A DNA stretch of 64,000 bases from positions 1,054,001 through 1,118,000 of the forward strand of contig JAALGY010000001.1 in assembly GCA_032358165.1 (NCBI GenBank), read 5' to 3'. How positions within the stretch are numbered: position 1 is the stretch's first letter; each line of letters begins with the position of its first letter. Shown piece by piece: positions 46,030 through 57,693 of the stretch. A model generated the notes under the pieces. The model did not search any database. It was not told the origin of the DNA and saw nothing but the letters and a program-made list of their open reading frames with translations. Source of the stretch: Diplosphaera chodatii. Lineage: Eukaryota > Chlorophyta > Trebouxiophyceae > Prasiolales > Stichococcaceae. A program made the position numbers and the translations under genes.

Positions 46030-48718
46030 TCAGTAGACGTGCTGATAGATCTCAACAAACTGCCCCAGATCGATGCACCTGCACACAGCATGGCATGAGG
46101 TTTTGACTCACCGACAGCTGATTTCAAGACACACACTGACATGCAGTCGCCACGTTTGCCTAAAATGTTGAGTCATTGCAAGCGCAGGTAGGGGCCCAGG
46201 TACACGGCTGCTGCAAACGAACAACACTTGTTGCGCACCCATCTTTGTCTGCATCAGCATCCTCGAAGGCCTGCTGCAGGCGCTGCTCTGACACGCCGCG
46301 GTTGCGCCCGATGTTGAGGTCGTCGACCAGCTCCCGCACCTGGTTGAAGTCCAGCCCGCTGTGTGCCCCCCTGGGTTGGCAGCAAATAAACTACTTGCAA
46401 GCTTTTAGAGGCATGGGCTGGAGATGTCATGTGGTCATTGCTGGCGGTTTCCGCGATTTCAGTGAAGGTACGCTGCAGCTGCTGTGCATCACCTCAAGCA
46501 AAGCGGTCCATGCCAACAATGGCGAGTCTGCATGCAGGCTTACGACATGTAAAAATGTCCACAACGATCTGGGCTGGTGGTTGCAGCTCGAAACAGCATG
46601 TGGTCCTCCCCTTGGCAGGACACTGCACTGCACTGCAACATCTGCAGAGTACCATGAAGAGGCATCAAAGCGCACTGATGCAGCAGGTCGGACACGGCGG
46701 CGGCGTCGCGCTCGCCCCAATCAGTGGCGCCGCCCAGCTGCGTGCGACGACGGTCCTGCGCGTGCTTGGCGGCCAGCTGGTCCCCCAGCCCCTGCAGGCT
46801 GCCGCCCTCGTCCTGCACAGCATGCAAAAGATGTGTGCACTGGCTGGATGGGGTGATGGGTTACTGGAGGGCGTCATGTGTCCAGGTCTGCAAGCAAAGC
46901 TCCTGGTCCATGCTGCCCTTCGGTGTGACGACAACTCGTATGGCCGAGCTCGACGACAGAGGGCCTCTCGATGCTGCTGCAGATGGACAGCGCACCTGCA
47001 GCATGTCTTGGATGTCGCCGAGCGCCGAGTGCGTTTTGGCAGACGAAATAGCCTGCACACCCGCATTAAACAGCATTCAGATGAATGCGTGGACGCCAGG
47101 TCGTGGTGCAACGCATGCATATGGCTTCTGCTCCTTCAAGTGCTGCACACCAAAAGTCGAACCTGATTTGCCTTGTTCACAAGATCCAGGCCCGACTCGC
47201 CCGCATTTGCCTTGGTGGTCTGCATCAGCGCCGATGAGTCTACCTGCGCAGATGGTACCACTGGTCAACAGCATCCAGCTACAAAGGAGCAGCAGTCAGG
47301 CGGTAACAGTCCTGTTCCTCGCGTGACATCAGCATGCCCAAAGCGAGCACCTGGAAGCGGATGGCCGTGAAGAGGATGGACACGAAGGTAGATGTGTCGA
47401 AGATGGCACCTGAAGTCAGTCACAAGGCGTCTGTGCAGTTGCACAGCAGTTCGTGGTGAACCAGGTGACAGCAGTCTTGTGGCACAGTCGACGCCACACA
47501 TATCGTGGGGAAGCACTTGCAGTTGCATACCCGCCAAGTAGTAGGAGCCGATGAAGGTGGCCACAAACGACAGCGCATGGTGGTGCGGCACACTGTTGGC
47601 GATGCTCAGGAAGGCCGCCAGCCTGCAGGCACACTGAGGAGCCTGTCACTGCAACGGCGGTTGAGCAAGGACAGCTGGGCACCAGTTTCTAGTTGAGATG
47701 TATGTTACATGTGTGCCTGAGTGATTGCGGTGCAACATGTTGTTAGCGAGGTAAATGCAAAGGGGAGTCGGCCTCACGTGAAGCCACCCCAGGCCGCAGC
47801 CAGGTCGACGGCCGTCTGGAACAGCATGCCCAGCGCAGCCATCAGGGCCCTGCGCTCGCATCAGCTTGGTCAGGGAGTTTGAACGGATCACCCTTGTACT
47901 CTGCACAGGTCGTCTGCTGGTGTTTGGGTGTACAGACTCAATATGTGAGCTGGTTTGGGATGGGGAGGTTGCCGAGCTCTCATGCTTCTCAGCTTATAAT
48001 TGCTTCGTGGTAATCCATTTCTGATATTCAGACAACACTATGTGCAACCGCACCGGCGGCGCAGCGTGCGGCGCAGGCTCTTCTCGTCGCTGGCCTGGGG
48101 CCCGGCCGCCTGCCACGCCTGCACCGCGCGGCGCGCCATGTCGCCGTCCACCTCGCCCCGGCGGCGGCGCATCGAGCCTCCGCGATCGCCACCCCCGCTG
48201 CGACTGCTGGTACTGCGGCGTGCATCGCGCTCCCAATCCTGCAATGTTGTGACCTGCAGCGTGTCGTGGAACCATGCCTGTAAACATGATCATTGACCCA
48301 CAAGATTATGAACACACACACGAACGAACGAACGAACGAACAGTGTACTGTGTGCGCACTGTGCATGCCCTGGCTACATGCGAGGTCCGCATTTGCAGGG
48401 CATGGGCACGCATGCAGGCTGCCTGCAGGACGCATTCCGAAAGTCCGTGCGTGCCGTGCGGCTCGCACTATGCACATGCATGTGCTTGAAATGGTTGAAC
48501 TGGGATGTTGCTACCTTCTGAGGCTGCTTCTGATGCTGATCCTGGTGCTGCTGCGCAGCCGTGGTCACGCGGCTAACTCGGGACATGGGCCTGCCCGCAA
48601 TAGGCGATTGCAGCGGCATCGGTTCGCCGCCCACATGAGGTGCAACAATTGACTTCTGTTTGATCATGACGCTGACGCGGAGGGAACCTGCGGGCAGCGC
48701 TGTTGCTGTCCGCTGCAT
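46030..48718 (-). CDS. EF-hand protein with membrane segments, unknown function
   Basis: ATG at 48718 opens MQRTATALPAGSLRVSV; exon 1 ends QHQKQPQK at donor AAG/GTAGCA (about 48514). Later exons encode an Arg-rich region (WERDARRSTSS, about 48240), then hydrophobic segments: ALMAALGMLFQTAVDLAAAW (about 47840), ALSFVATFIGSYYLAGMQLQ (about 47560) and FVSILFTAIRFQVLALGMLM (about 47370). After these come ISSAKTHSALGDIQDMLQ (about 47040), LGDQLAAKHAQDRR (about 46790), LDFNQVRELVDDLNIGRN (about 46330) and a split EF-hand loop DADKDG/CIDLGQF. The last exon ends VEIYQHVY at TGA 46030-46032. The loop has Gln at position 12 where Glu normally completes calcium coordination. The family is not recognised; calcium-responsive membrane function is an inference. 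Confidence 0.6.
48321..48341. repeat. CGAA tetranucleotide microsatellite
   Basis: Five CGAA units followed by C, in the first intron of the EF-hand gene. Confidence 0.95.
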
Positions 48719-49877
48719 GCTGCACAGCTAGCTGAGCGGCCCTCCGAGTTTTGCAGGCGTGTGTGCTGCTACGATCATGCCACGATCATGCAAGGCCTGG
48801 GTTAAGTGTTATTGCGCGCTTGCAGCTTCCTCAAGGACTTACGCGTTGGCCCCCGCAAGCATTCGGTCAGAGGCCCACACCCTCGGACTGGCCAGGATGA
48901 CAACGGCGGGGTACGGCGGCCCCCCGACAGAACCTCTACAATTTGCAAATAAACTTGTGTTTGGGGTCTAAACCCTCTTAAGCAATCAGCGCGCGCCATC
49001 ATCGGGTTTGATGTGTTTCATTGCGCAGTGGTGCGACACGGGCATCGATACTGGCTCAAGAAAGGAACCACTGGTCGGCTGGTTGGCGAGGGGTCGGGCT
49101 GCAGCTGTGTGCTCTGCCGTCACACCGGGGTCGGCGGCTTGCTGATGCTGGGTTTCGGATCGCGGGTGTGCGGCGCGGCCACTGCGGAGGGAGCGGCCGC
49201 GTGGTGATGCAGCCCTGAGGTGTGCAAGGCCGCGCAGCCGGGTGGGGGCGTGCGGCGGGTGCGGCGTAGCAGGTGACTCTCGTCCGACCTTATCGTGAAA
49301 GCACAGCAGACGCGGGTGTCAGCAAGCCCTGCGCCCGAGACAGCCGGCCTGCGGCCAGTCTCATGATGTGCCTGCCACATTTGGCTTATGTCCCACTGCC
49401 GCCGCAGCTGCGTGGCTGAACAGTTCCAGCATGGATGCGGGCTACCTACAACAATATCTCGGTGCAGCCCGCCAGAGTGACCATCTGCTCTCTTGAGGGG
49501 CCGGCCTGAGGCGGCTGTTCGTGCGTAGTCTGTGAACTGCGGCACGATCTCGCCGGGTGTGCAGCTTGAGTCGCGGATCGCCTGCTGTGCAGGCGGATAC
49601 AGCTCACAGTCTGACAGCAGGCCCGACCCCAAGCGCCTGCCTTGCTCGCAGCAAGCAAGCTCTGAGCTGTGACCTGCACTGGGCCACCGTGCTTGGTTCG
49701 CTTGATGGGAGGGGAAGGCCGCACGGCTGCCACTTTGTTGACGACACACCATGTTCCATCAGCTCGGTACTGCGCAGCCACCAGCCTTGCACTGCTATTG
49801 TGAGCGTTCGGAAGGGCAGCTGCTCTGTGCCGTTGCTGACGTTCTGTCCTCCCACCACCAGCAGGTCGCGAGGCGAC
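48719..49877. other. Divergent region between EF-hand and E2F genes
   Basis: About 1.16 kb. Both strands have open frames (for example minus 49120-49752 and the plus frame leading into E2F), but none resembles a known protein. A good splice acceptor (CACCACCAGCAG/GTCGCG) lies 14 bases before the E2F start codon, so a 5' untranslated exon of that gene probably sits in this stretch. Confidence 0.45.
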
Positions 49878-52800
49878 ATGCCGTCCGCGCCGACGTCGGT
49901 CATGCCCAACCGCCGCACGCAGCGGGAGCGGCGCGCCAACAGCCGCTACGAGGATGACGTGGACCCAGAGGACGAGGCGGCTCTGCTGAGCGGCGACGCG
50001 CCGCAGGTTGGGCAGAAGCGGAAGGTGCCGGCGCCGGGGGCCGCCACCGTCTTCGGCCCGGCGCTCAGCATCCCGCGGCGGGCACGCTCCCTGCGCTACC
50101 CGCGTGACGGCGACAGCGACCAGAGCGCGGCCGGCGGCTCCAACGGCAGCGGGGCACACGGCGCGGCGGCCGCCCTGCAGTTTGGTGCACGCCCCGTGCG
50201 CTTGGCCGGCAGGCGGCAATCGGCAGCGCCGCCAGAGGACCAGGCGGTGGCGGAGCTGCTGCTCGGCATGGGCGACATGATCACAGCGCGGACGGAGTCG
50301 GTGCCGTCGTCGTTCGACAGCGACGACGGCGGCGACAGCGGCGACGGTGGCGGCGCCAGGCACAGGCAGCAGCAGCGGCCCGTGCGGCGGCGGCAGCAGA
50401 GCGCAAAGGCTCGCGACCAGTGGGGCAGCGGCAGCGCTCAGCCCTGTTACCGCCACAGGCACGAGCCGCCGCCGCCGCCGCCGCCGCCCCCGGGCAAGCG
50501 GCGGGCGGCGGTCGCCGCCGTGTCGGCCATCGCAGCGGCGGCCGCCTCAGACAAGGCGCCCAGCGATGATGAGACGCACCTTCGCATCGCTGACATGGAC
50601 CGGGCGCCGCCGCCAGCCAGGAAGGCCTCAAGGCCGCTGCCAAAGGTCATCCCACGCAGCTTGGCGCCAACTGAGCCGCACGCCGCCGAACTCGCGAACG
50701 GCGATGTCAAGGAGCGCAGCCGCCTGGCGGGCCCGGTGGCGCCTGCGGACGGCTTTGACGAGACGCTCAGGCACATCCACCAGGCGAGCTGGCCGCATGC
50801 ACCTTCCTGCACATATCTGCGTTAACATGCCAAACTGCAGGGTTGTGGCGATGTGCTCTTCAGAAGAGCAGCAGCAGGGCAACGGCAGCTCATGCTCCTT
50901 GACCCACTTGTACATGGACAAAGTGCTGAGCTCACCTGCCCCTACAGGCACAGCGGCACGTGCACCACATCGTGCGCAAGTCCAGCCGCGGCACGATGAC
51001 AGACGCGGCCGCAGCTGCCGAGCGCCCCGCCGAGGGCGCCCAGGACCCGGGGCACACGGCGGAGGTGAAGCGGCCGTTCTGGGAGGCGCCCGACAACCTG
51101 GTCAGCGGCGGCGGCGGCGGCGGGGCGGCCGGCAGCCAGCAGCGGGGCCCGGTGCGGCTGCTGCGCATCACAGTGCCGCCCGTCGAGGGGCGCTGCAAGT
51201 GTGGTGAGCCCCGCCGCTGAGCCACCATGGGCCTGCATGTGCCACTGCGAAGGGGTCTACACTGCTCAGAGCCTCAGAGACGGCTCTTGTACCAGCTGGA
51301 TTGCCTGGCAGTTGTAGAGCAGCATCTGATGCCCACACAGAAGGCATGCCTGTGCTACGTTGCATCTGGAATGGTTACAATGTCTGTCCTCACCACTCGA
51401 GGGACTCCGCATTACTCACACGCAGGGCGCCGCATCTCGGCGGCGCACCCGGCCTGCAAGTCGGAGCTGATGATGCTGTGCGACCGCTTCATCCGCAAGT
51501 TTGGGCGCCTGGGCCCCGGCGGCGCCCCCTCCGAGATCATGCTCAACAACGTGGCGGCGCAGCTGGGCGTGCCCCGCCGCCGCCTGTACGACATCATCAA
51601 CGTCATGGAGGCTGTGGAGGTGGGGGTCATCGCCGGCATGCTGCACCCCATGATGACCAGCTGGCCGAGCCTGCTGTCTGCTGTATGAGTTGCGCCTGGC
51701 AGCGTGCTCAGCAGCGGACGACCATGCCTGATGCGCATCACCCTGTCGTTCACATGTGATCTGATGGTGCATGCAGGTCGTGTCGCGCACCAGCAAGCTC
51801 ACGTACATGTGGAAGGGCATGGCGCACCTGCCGTCGCTGCTGCAGCGCCTGGTCAAGGAGGAGGACCAGGGTGCGGCGCCCTGCAACCTGGGTGCAGCAA
51901 CATTGCCCATCGTTTGTGAGCGAGCGCTTGTGGACTGCAGAGGCTTAACGCCGCGAGCCCCAGCCAGAGCCTGGGGATTGAACGACTTCTTGCTGTGCTG
52001 CTGCACCAGGCATGGCGATGGAGTGCCGGCTGCGCAAGTGCGGCACGCCCACAGCTCGGCCCAGCTCCGCCACCTCGGTGTCAGCAGCCGCCAATGGCAC
52101 GCCCTTCTCCAACAGCGCCGCCCTGGGTGCTTCGGAAGGCAGCGTCCATGGCGGATCCCAGAATGGCAGCGCACATGGTGCGGCTGCAGGCAGCGCTGCA
52201 GGCGGCGCTGCTGTGCTCAACGGCGCAGCCGGCGCAATTGGTGCGGCGCCCGCCGTCAATGGCAATGCCATGAGCGGGGAGAAGACGTCACACTCTCTGT
52301 GGCTCTACACCCGCAAGTTCGTGCGGCTGCTGCTCACCAAGCCGGTGAGCTCCTGCTGTCACCAGCCTGCACAGCACACTTCATCTGAAGCGCGCAGCCC
52401 ACCTGCTGACCCGCCGGTGTGGTGCTCGGCTGATTGTCATGCCTGTGTATGCCGTGCAGCAAGGGCCCATCTCCTTGGCTGAGGCAGCACACCAGCTGAT
52501 GGGCGACGTGCCCGAGGCCAAGCGCGCACAGACGCAGGTGAACTTCTCTAGCCTCCGCAACAATTGACCTGGCCTTGCTGAAATACTTCATCTGCTCTTG
52601 CTGATTCGCAGCCCGCTGCCTGCAGGTGACGGTTGAGCGGCGGCTGTATGACATCGGCTCCATTCTGTCCTCGGCCAACCTCATCAAAAAGAGCTACCTG
52701 GGCCGCAAGCGGTGCGTGATCTCCCATCTGTAGGGTCTCGGCCGAAGCTGGGGCTGTCCATGAGCTGCAGATCAGCCAAACTGACAATCCCGTGGCACAT

Positions 52801-54642
52801 GCAGGCAACCAGCGTTCTCGTGGGTGTGGGAGTACGATGCAGAGGGCAACCCGCTGCCACCGGAGCTCCAGCTGGATGCGGCTGCAGCGTTCTGCCGCTC
52901 GCTCGACCCTGGGCTTCCCGACGATGCAGGTAGCGTGGATGTCTCAACAAACAACTAAGGGCCCACTGATGAAGACAACGTCACCATATCCAATGCATGG
53001 CCCAGGATGAGCCCAAGTACATCCTGGCTCATGTAGGCCGTGCTTTGTATAAGGCCGTGCTTTGCTGTGCAGGGTCGCCCCAGCAGCGGAGCGGGGCGCT
53101 GCAGCCGCAGACCCCGGCGCCTGCTGCGCCGCCACTCGCCGCCATGCAGCAGTCAGCCACAGGGCCCGGCCCCATCGGCCAGGCACTCCAGCAGGCCACA
53201 GTGCAGGCGCAGGGCTCCGGCCAGCTGCCGCCCCCGCAGGCCCACCTGCAGCATGCCGCCAGCTTCCCCCTCCCCCAGCAGCTGCTGCCTCCCCAGCAGC
53301 ACCACCAGCAGCACCTGCCGCCGCTGCCGCCGGCCATGCTGCGGGCGCTGTCAAACCCGGCAGCGCTGCAGGTGAGCGGCCGCAGAAGCCATCCTCGTAT
53401 GCGACTTGGTGTTTTCCAAACAGATGCCTTCCTTGTCTCAAATAGCCATGGCCTTCATGACGTATGACTGCCAGATTTGCGGGTGAAAGCATCTCACTGT
53501 ACACCTGCAGGCAGCATTAGCAGCCATCCCACAGGGCTGCGGCCCACCAACCGCGCCGCAGCTGGCTGGTTCACTGCCGATGGGCGTTGCTCCACCGCAC
53601 AGCATCGGATCGCTCCCCAGCATGGTACTTTTGCATGGTCTGTTGTTCCAAAATCAACTGACAACATGTTTACGGTGCTTGAACCCAGATCAAGTTCGGC
53701 AAGACGACGCAACATTACAGTGTTGTCTTGTGCTCAGAGCTCGCTGTCGAGCACGGGGTCGCTGACGGTGCCCTTTCAGGCGATTGGCAGCAGTGAGGGG
53801 CCGCCAATGTCACCTGCGGCCATGCAGCAGATGGCATCCATGCTGTGGTCTGCGCACAGTGCTGCACAGGTCTGGGCATTGTACATCTTTTCGCCCAGAT
53901 GCTGCAGTACCATGTGCGGTGTTCATGCTGTTACCAAGATGCCCCAACGAGACTTACCTTGCTGCCACGTCTGCAGATGGAAGCCGTGTACAGGGCAAAC
54001 GCCAGTGTGGTCGGGGGAGCGGTCCCCCTACCACAGCCGCCTTTGCCTGCGCCACCTCAGCACCTGCAGCAACAGCAAAAGGCACCAGCATCAGCTGCAC
54101 CGCCAGCTGTGCCGACGCCAGCCAACCTACCGCCGCAGCCCCTGCCCCGGGACCCACCCCCTGCAGCTCCCCCTGCCGAGGTCGCTGTCAACAGCGGTGC
54201 GCCCCTGACACCTCTGCCAGCAACAGTGCTGCCTTCGACCGATGCTGTCATGGGGCCGCCTGCAGAGGTGAGGAATGCTGCGGTTGCACAGCCCGTGGCC
54301 CAGCTGTCGGCTGCAGCCGCGCCGGCGGATGACACCGCTGCAGATGCACCGGCGCGGCCACAGCAGACTGCGGAAGCGCCTCAGCAGGCAGCAGGCGAGC
54401 AGACGGCCGGCAGCACAGGAGCTGTTGCTGGCGCTGCGACTTCACAGTCTGCTGCTGAGGAGCCAGCCGAGGTGCTGAAGTCGCATCGTGCTGCAGGTGG
54501 CCTGCCAGATGTCCAGCACGAGCAATCGTATGCTGTGCAATGTCCAGCTGAAGCCATGATGCATGTGCAAACCGCTGTGGCGCCAGCTGCAGCAGTCCAG
54601 CCAGACCCTCTTTCGGTTGCTGTAGCCACCAACGCAGCATGA
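49878..54642 (+). CDS. Atypical E2F/DEL-type transcription factor with two DNA-binding domains
   Basis: Atypical E2Fs (DEL in plants, E2F7/8 in animals) bind DNA without a DP partner because they carry two winged-helix domains. The ATG at 49878 starts MPSAPTSVMPNRRTQRERR, then a long acidic/Gly/Pro-rich region. Domain 1 spans about 51425-51890: KSELMMLCDRFIRKFGRLG, VAAQLGVPRRRLYDIINVME, VVSRTSKLTYMWKGM. Domain 2 spans about 52288-52710: HSLWLYTRKFVRLLLTKP, GPISLAEAAHQLMG, VTVERRLYDIGSILSSANLI. FSWVWEYDAEGNPLPPELQ (about 52820) follows. Both RRRLYDI/RRLYDI recognition helices are present. The C-terminal third (53.07-54.64 kb, several exons) is a Gln/Pro/Ala-rich tail. Stop 54640-54642. One intron (50784-50947) appears to be GC-AG. 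The role as cell-cycle repressor is inferred from the family. Confidence 0.88.
50784..50947 (+). other. Probable GC-AG intron in the E2F gene
   Basis: The exon ending in HIHQ has the boundary CACCAG/GCGAGC, and no usable GT donor occurs between there and the in-frame stop. The next exon starts after CCTACAG at 50948 (AQRHVHHIVRKSS) and the frame is kept. A C at the second donor position with an otherwise strong consensus is the pattern of the minor GC-AG class spliced by the major spliceosome. Confidence 0.65.
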
Positions 54643-55107
54643 GACACTGCAGCAGTGTTCAGCCTGCCAGCTATGTGTGCCCAGTGGTTTCAGGGTCCTA
54701 GTTGAACGTGTCGCCTCATGCATTAGCATAGCTTCGTTCACACAGTTGCAGGCGCCACCTGTGCGAGGTGGTGCTGTCGCTGCAGCTTGTCTATGGCGAT
54801 GCTGGGTTGGGGACTGTAGGATTGGTTTGTGTGACCCTTGCAGCTGTCGCTGAAGCCTCCTGCTTGAACATGCCATCAGCAGGTTGCACGTGACAGCAAA
54901 AAAACGAACCCCGACCGCTTGCAACTCGGCTGGTATGGAACTGACACCGCTGATCTTCACCACAATGTATTGTGACCCAAACAATACTGACTGCAGAAGC
55001 GTGGGGCACACCCCGTCGGACGAAGCTAATCTAGACAATGTACAGTACATCATGAGCTGCTCCAGTCTCATGGACACTCTCTTTTGGACCACTGCCTGCC
55101 CGCCTGC
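54643..55107. other. Convergent intergenic region
   Basis: About 465 bp between the E2F stop codon and that of the minus-strand membrane-protein gene; no coding exon recognised. Confidence 0.5.
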
Positions 55108-56378
55108 TTATGTGCGCTTCTGCAGCAGCCTATCCAACAACCCATATGATGACCGGGCCACCTCACCCAGCCCCAATGAGGTTGTCCACAGCGGGATGAT
55201 GCCCTTCCACGCGACAAACGCCGAGACAGCCAACACTGGCACCGTCAGCAAGTTTGCCTGCGGCGCATAGTGTGACACACCATAGTGTCATGTTGGTGAT
55301 GTTGGTTTCAGATACTCACCGGTAGGCACACAATGCAACAGCCTGGGCTCACCTTGTGCTCTTTGAACTCGGGATCCGTGTCGCGTGCTTTTGCTAGCCC
55401 CACCACGCTCAGCAGACAATATGCGACCTGCAGCAACAGTAGTTGCCATGTCAATGTGTGAATTTGTCGTACACCATGTCATTCATGCGCAGGCAGATTC
55501 ACAAAGCACCGAGATGCATACAATGTTGATTGCACTGACCGTGATCCACTCATTGCCAACCCCAAAGTACAGCGCGGTAAACAGTGATAAAACCATGGGC
55601 CAGAAAGGCACAACCTGCACAGCAGAGTCATGACCTAAAGAGGACCCTCGCCAGGCTGAAAGGGTGTACATCAGGCAGTGACAGTTGACACTGTAGAGAA
55701 AGCGCACCTTCAACTCACGACTCAGAAAGGTGCCGAGGATGCCGAGCGTTACATCGCCTGGATCCAGGCTGGACTGCATCACATACATGGCAAGCACTGC
55801 CGGCGCCACGACGCTGCTGATCTGCGCAAACAAATGTCGAACCCTTCTCATCATGTCCACATGTTTGCCATTGCCGGTGGTGATGCTTGCACATATGTTG
55901 ACTACAAGCAGTGCATGCAATGGCAAAAGCGGCATTCACGAGCTGCTGTACTTTGTCATAGCGATTGTCGTTGAAGAGGATCGCGAAAGCAGAGTTAACA
56001 ATCTGGAAGATGGCAAATGCCTGCAAGACACATCACTAAGTGTCAACATTGCATACGCACCGCAGCAGCCTCTCCTTATCACGGTGCAACACTTCTCAGG
56101 CATGGGGTACTGTCTTGTACCTTATACAGTGTGAAGGAGTTGAAAGATAAGTGATTCAAGAAGCCCAGTGCAAATATCGCCAGCGCGAATAGCGGGTGCC
56201 ACTCCGAACCCGGTGCACCGATGGGTCGCTCTAGCCCATCAAAGAAAGCGGGCTTCGGGAGTTCCGCGGAGTCGTCGGCAGCAGCTGCGACTGCCACTGG
56301 GCCGGTCCTGCTGGCTTGTGCTGTTGTATTCAAGCGCGTTGGGTGCCGGCAGACTCTGACTCTGCACAGGGGCCACAT
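55108..56378 (-). CDS. Multi-pass membrane protein, probably plastid-targeted
   Basis: Six exons in phase give about 240 residues. The ATG at 56378 (MWPLCRVRVCRHPTRLNTTA) begins an Arg/Ser/Ala-rich segment ending in PVAVAAAA, like a plastid transit peptide; an upstream in-frame ATG exists at 56444. Then come AFFDGLERPIGAPGSEWHPL and hydrophobic segments LFALAIFALGFLNHLSF, AFAIFQIVNSAFAILF (exon about 56022), ISSVVAPAVLAMYVM (about 55820), PFWPMVLSLFTALYFGVG (about 55610), VAYCLLSVVGLAKA (about 55430) and VPVLAVSAFVAWKGIIPLW. It ends DRLLQKRT at TAA 55108-55110. I do not recognise the family. The spacing of the segments suggests five or six membrane helices in a plastid membrane. Confidence 0.68.
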
Positions 56379-57693
56379 CTGATGAGCGAGTACGCCACAC
56401 ACTGTGCAATAATATAGTCTAAGATGTGGATCTTCTACCCACATATAACTGATTTCACGTGGCGCCGCATAGGGGGGTTTGTCTCAGGATACGAGGGTTG
56501 CAGACCAGACCGCCTGGGAGTGGCACCTGGAGTTGCTGTAGGTGCGGTTCAGGTAATAGAGACTTCTGTTCAGCGGCTGTGGCGAGTGCTGCGGTACCCT
56601 TCCACCTTGCTGGCTGCCCTTCTGCAGTCCTGAACACTGCCACCCAATTTGCAGCGCTGGCCCCGACCCAGCGCGAATCGCCACTTTGGTGTTCATTGCT
56701 CGACAGGGAATGACCGTTTCGGGCACGCGGATCGTGACGATAATGTCCTGGACTCCTGCGTTGTGAAAGTAGGGCAGGCAGGGCAACTTCGCGAAGCTGT
56801 TGGAAGCTGCCCACTTCCGGAGATATTTGTGGCTGAAATACCACGAGGGTATGCTGCGAGTGTCTGTTTTAGTTTGGCCCCCCCCTACAGGGGGGGACAA
56901 ACTCATGTGTTTACCGGACCGAGTAGAAAGGCCAAAATTTCCGGAACGGCTGCCTCAGCGTAGCGCAGAGCAAAGGCGTCGTCCAGTCATGTGTGCCTTA
57001 CTTTGACAGCGATGGCCCTCGGCAAGTGCTTGCGCGGCCTGAAGCACCGCGAACCAGGCGCGGCGCGGCGTTGTAGGTTCGGGTGTGGATTATGTCACAT
57101 TACAAAGGTACCGAAGTAAAGTTTTTTTCAATGACGGGGGCTGGCACTAGAAACAAGAAGCATCCGACTTCGATCAGAAGTTGTCAGCGTGATGCGGCTG
57201 CAGCAGGCATGCCACTCGCGCTGAAACTTCGCACAGATGCTTGCGGACGTCTAAAATGCATCTGACATCAGCCTGGCAGCGTTTGGACACAAAAGGGCGA
57301 AGTTGCCTAAGTACCATGCTTCTGGTGCATTTACGCACAAGCGGGAGTAGATTACGGCACGGACTAAAGCATTCCCTACCTAGCTCTGCCCTTTCACAGC
57401 ATCACAGCCATAGGGCCAAACTCGCGTCTCGCCACTGCGAACGCCAATTGTTGTGCAGGTGCTGTTCGTGGTGATCAGAAGGAGGAATGGACAATGGCAT
57501 TAGCCAGGAAGCTGAGACGCGAGGTGCTTGACGTTGACTCGGGAACAGGCCTCCACTCAACCGCTACCGCCTGGCGTCGTCTGATCGAAATGTCAGGTGC
57601 TGAAGTGTTAATCAAGTGCACGACAAGGTTGCTGCTCTCAAACGGGCACGTTGTGACCGATGGGTTTCGCCCGCCCAGGCGCTAGCACTTCCT
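56379..57693. other. Intergenic region, no gene recognised
   Basis: About 1.3 kb between two minus-strand genes; it should contain the promoter of the membrane-protein gene. The frames on both strands are short and unlike any family. A strong inverted repeat lies at 56871-56903 (listed separately). Confidence 0.45.
56871..56903. repeat. Inverted repeat able to form a G/C-rich hairpin
   Basis: AGTTTGGCCCCCCC at 56871-56884 is followed, after a 5-base loop, by GGGGGGGACAAACT at 56890-56903. The arms pair at 13 of 14 positions, the single mismatch being G opposite A. It lies outside any gene I recognise. It could be a small mobile-element end, a structured RNA element or chance. Confidence 0.8.

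Noticed and set aside
49120..49752. Minus-strand 210-codon frame upstream of E2F
   Set aside because: No family-like sequence; lies in the region expected to hold the E2F 5' untranslated exon.
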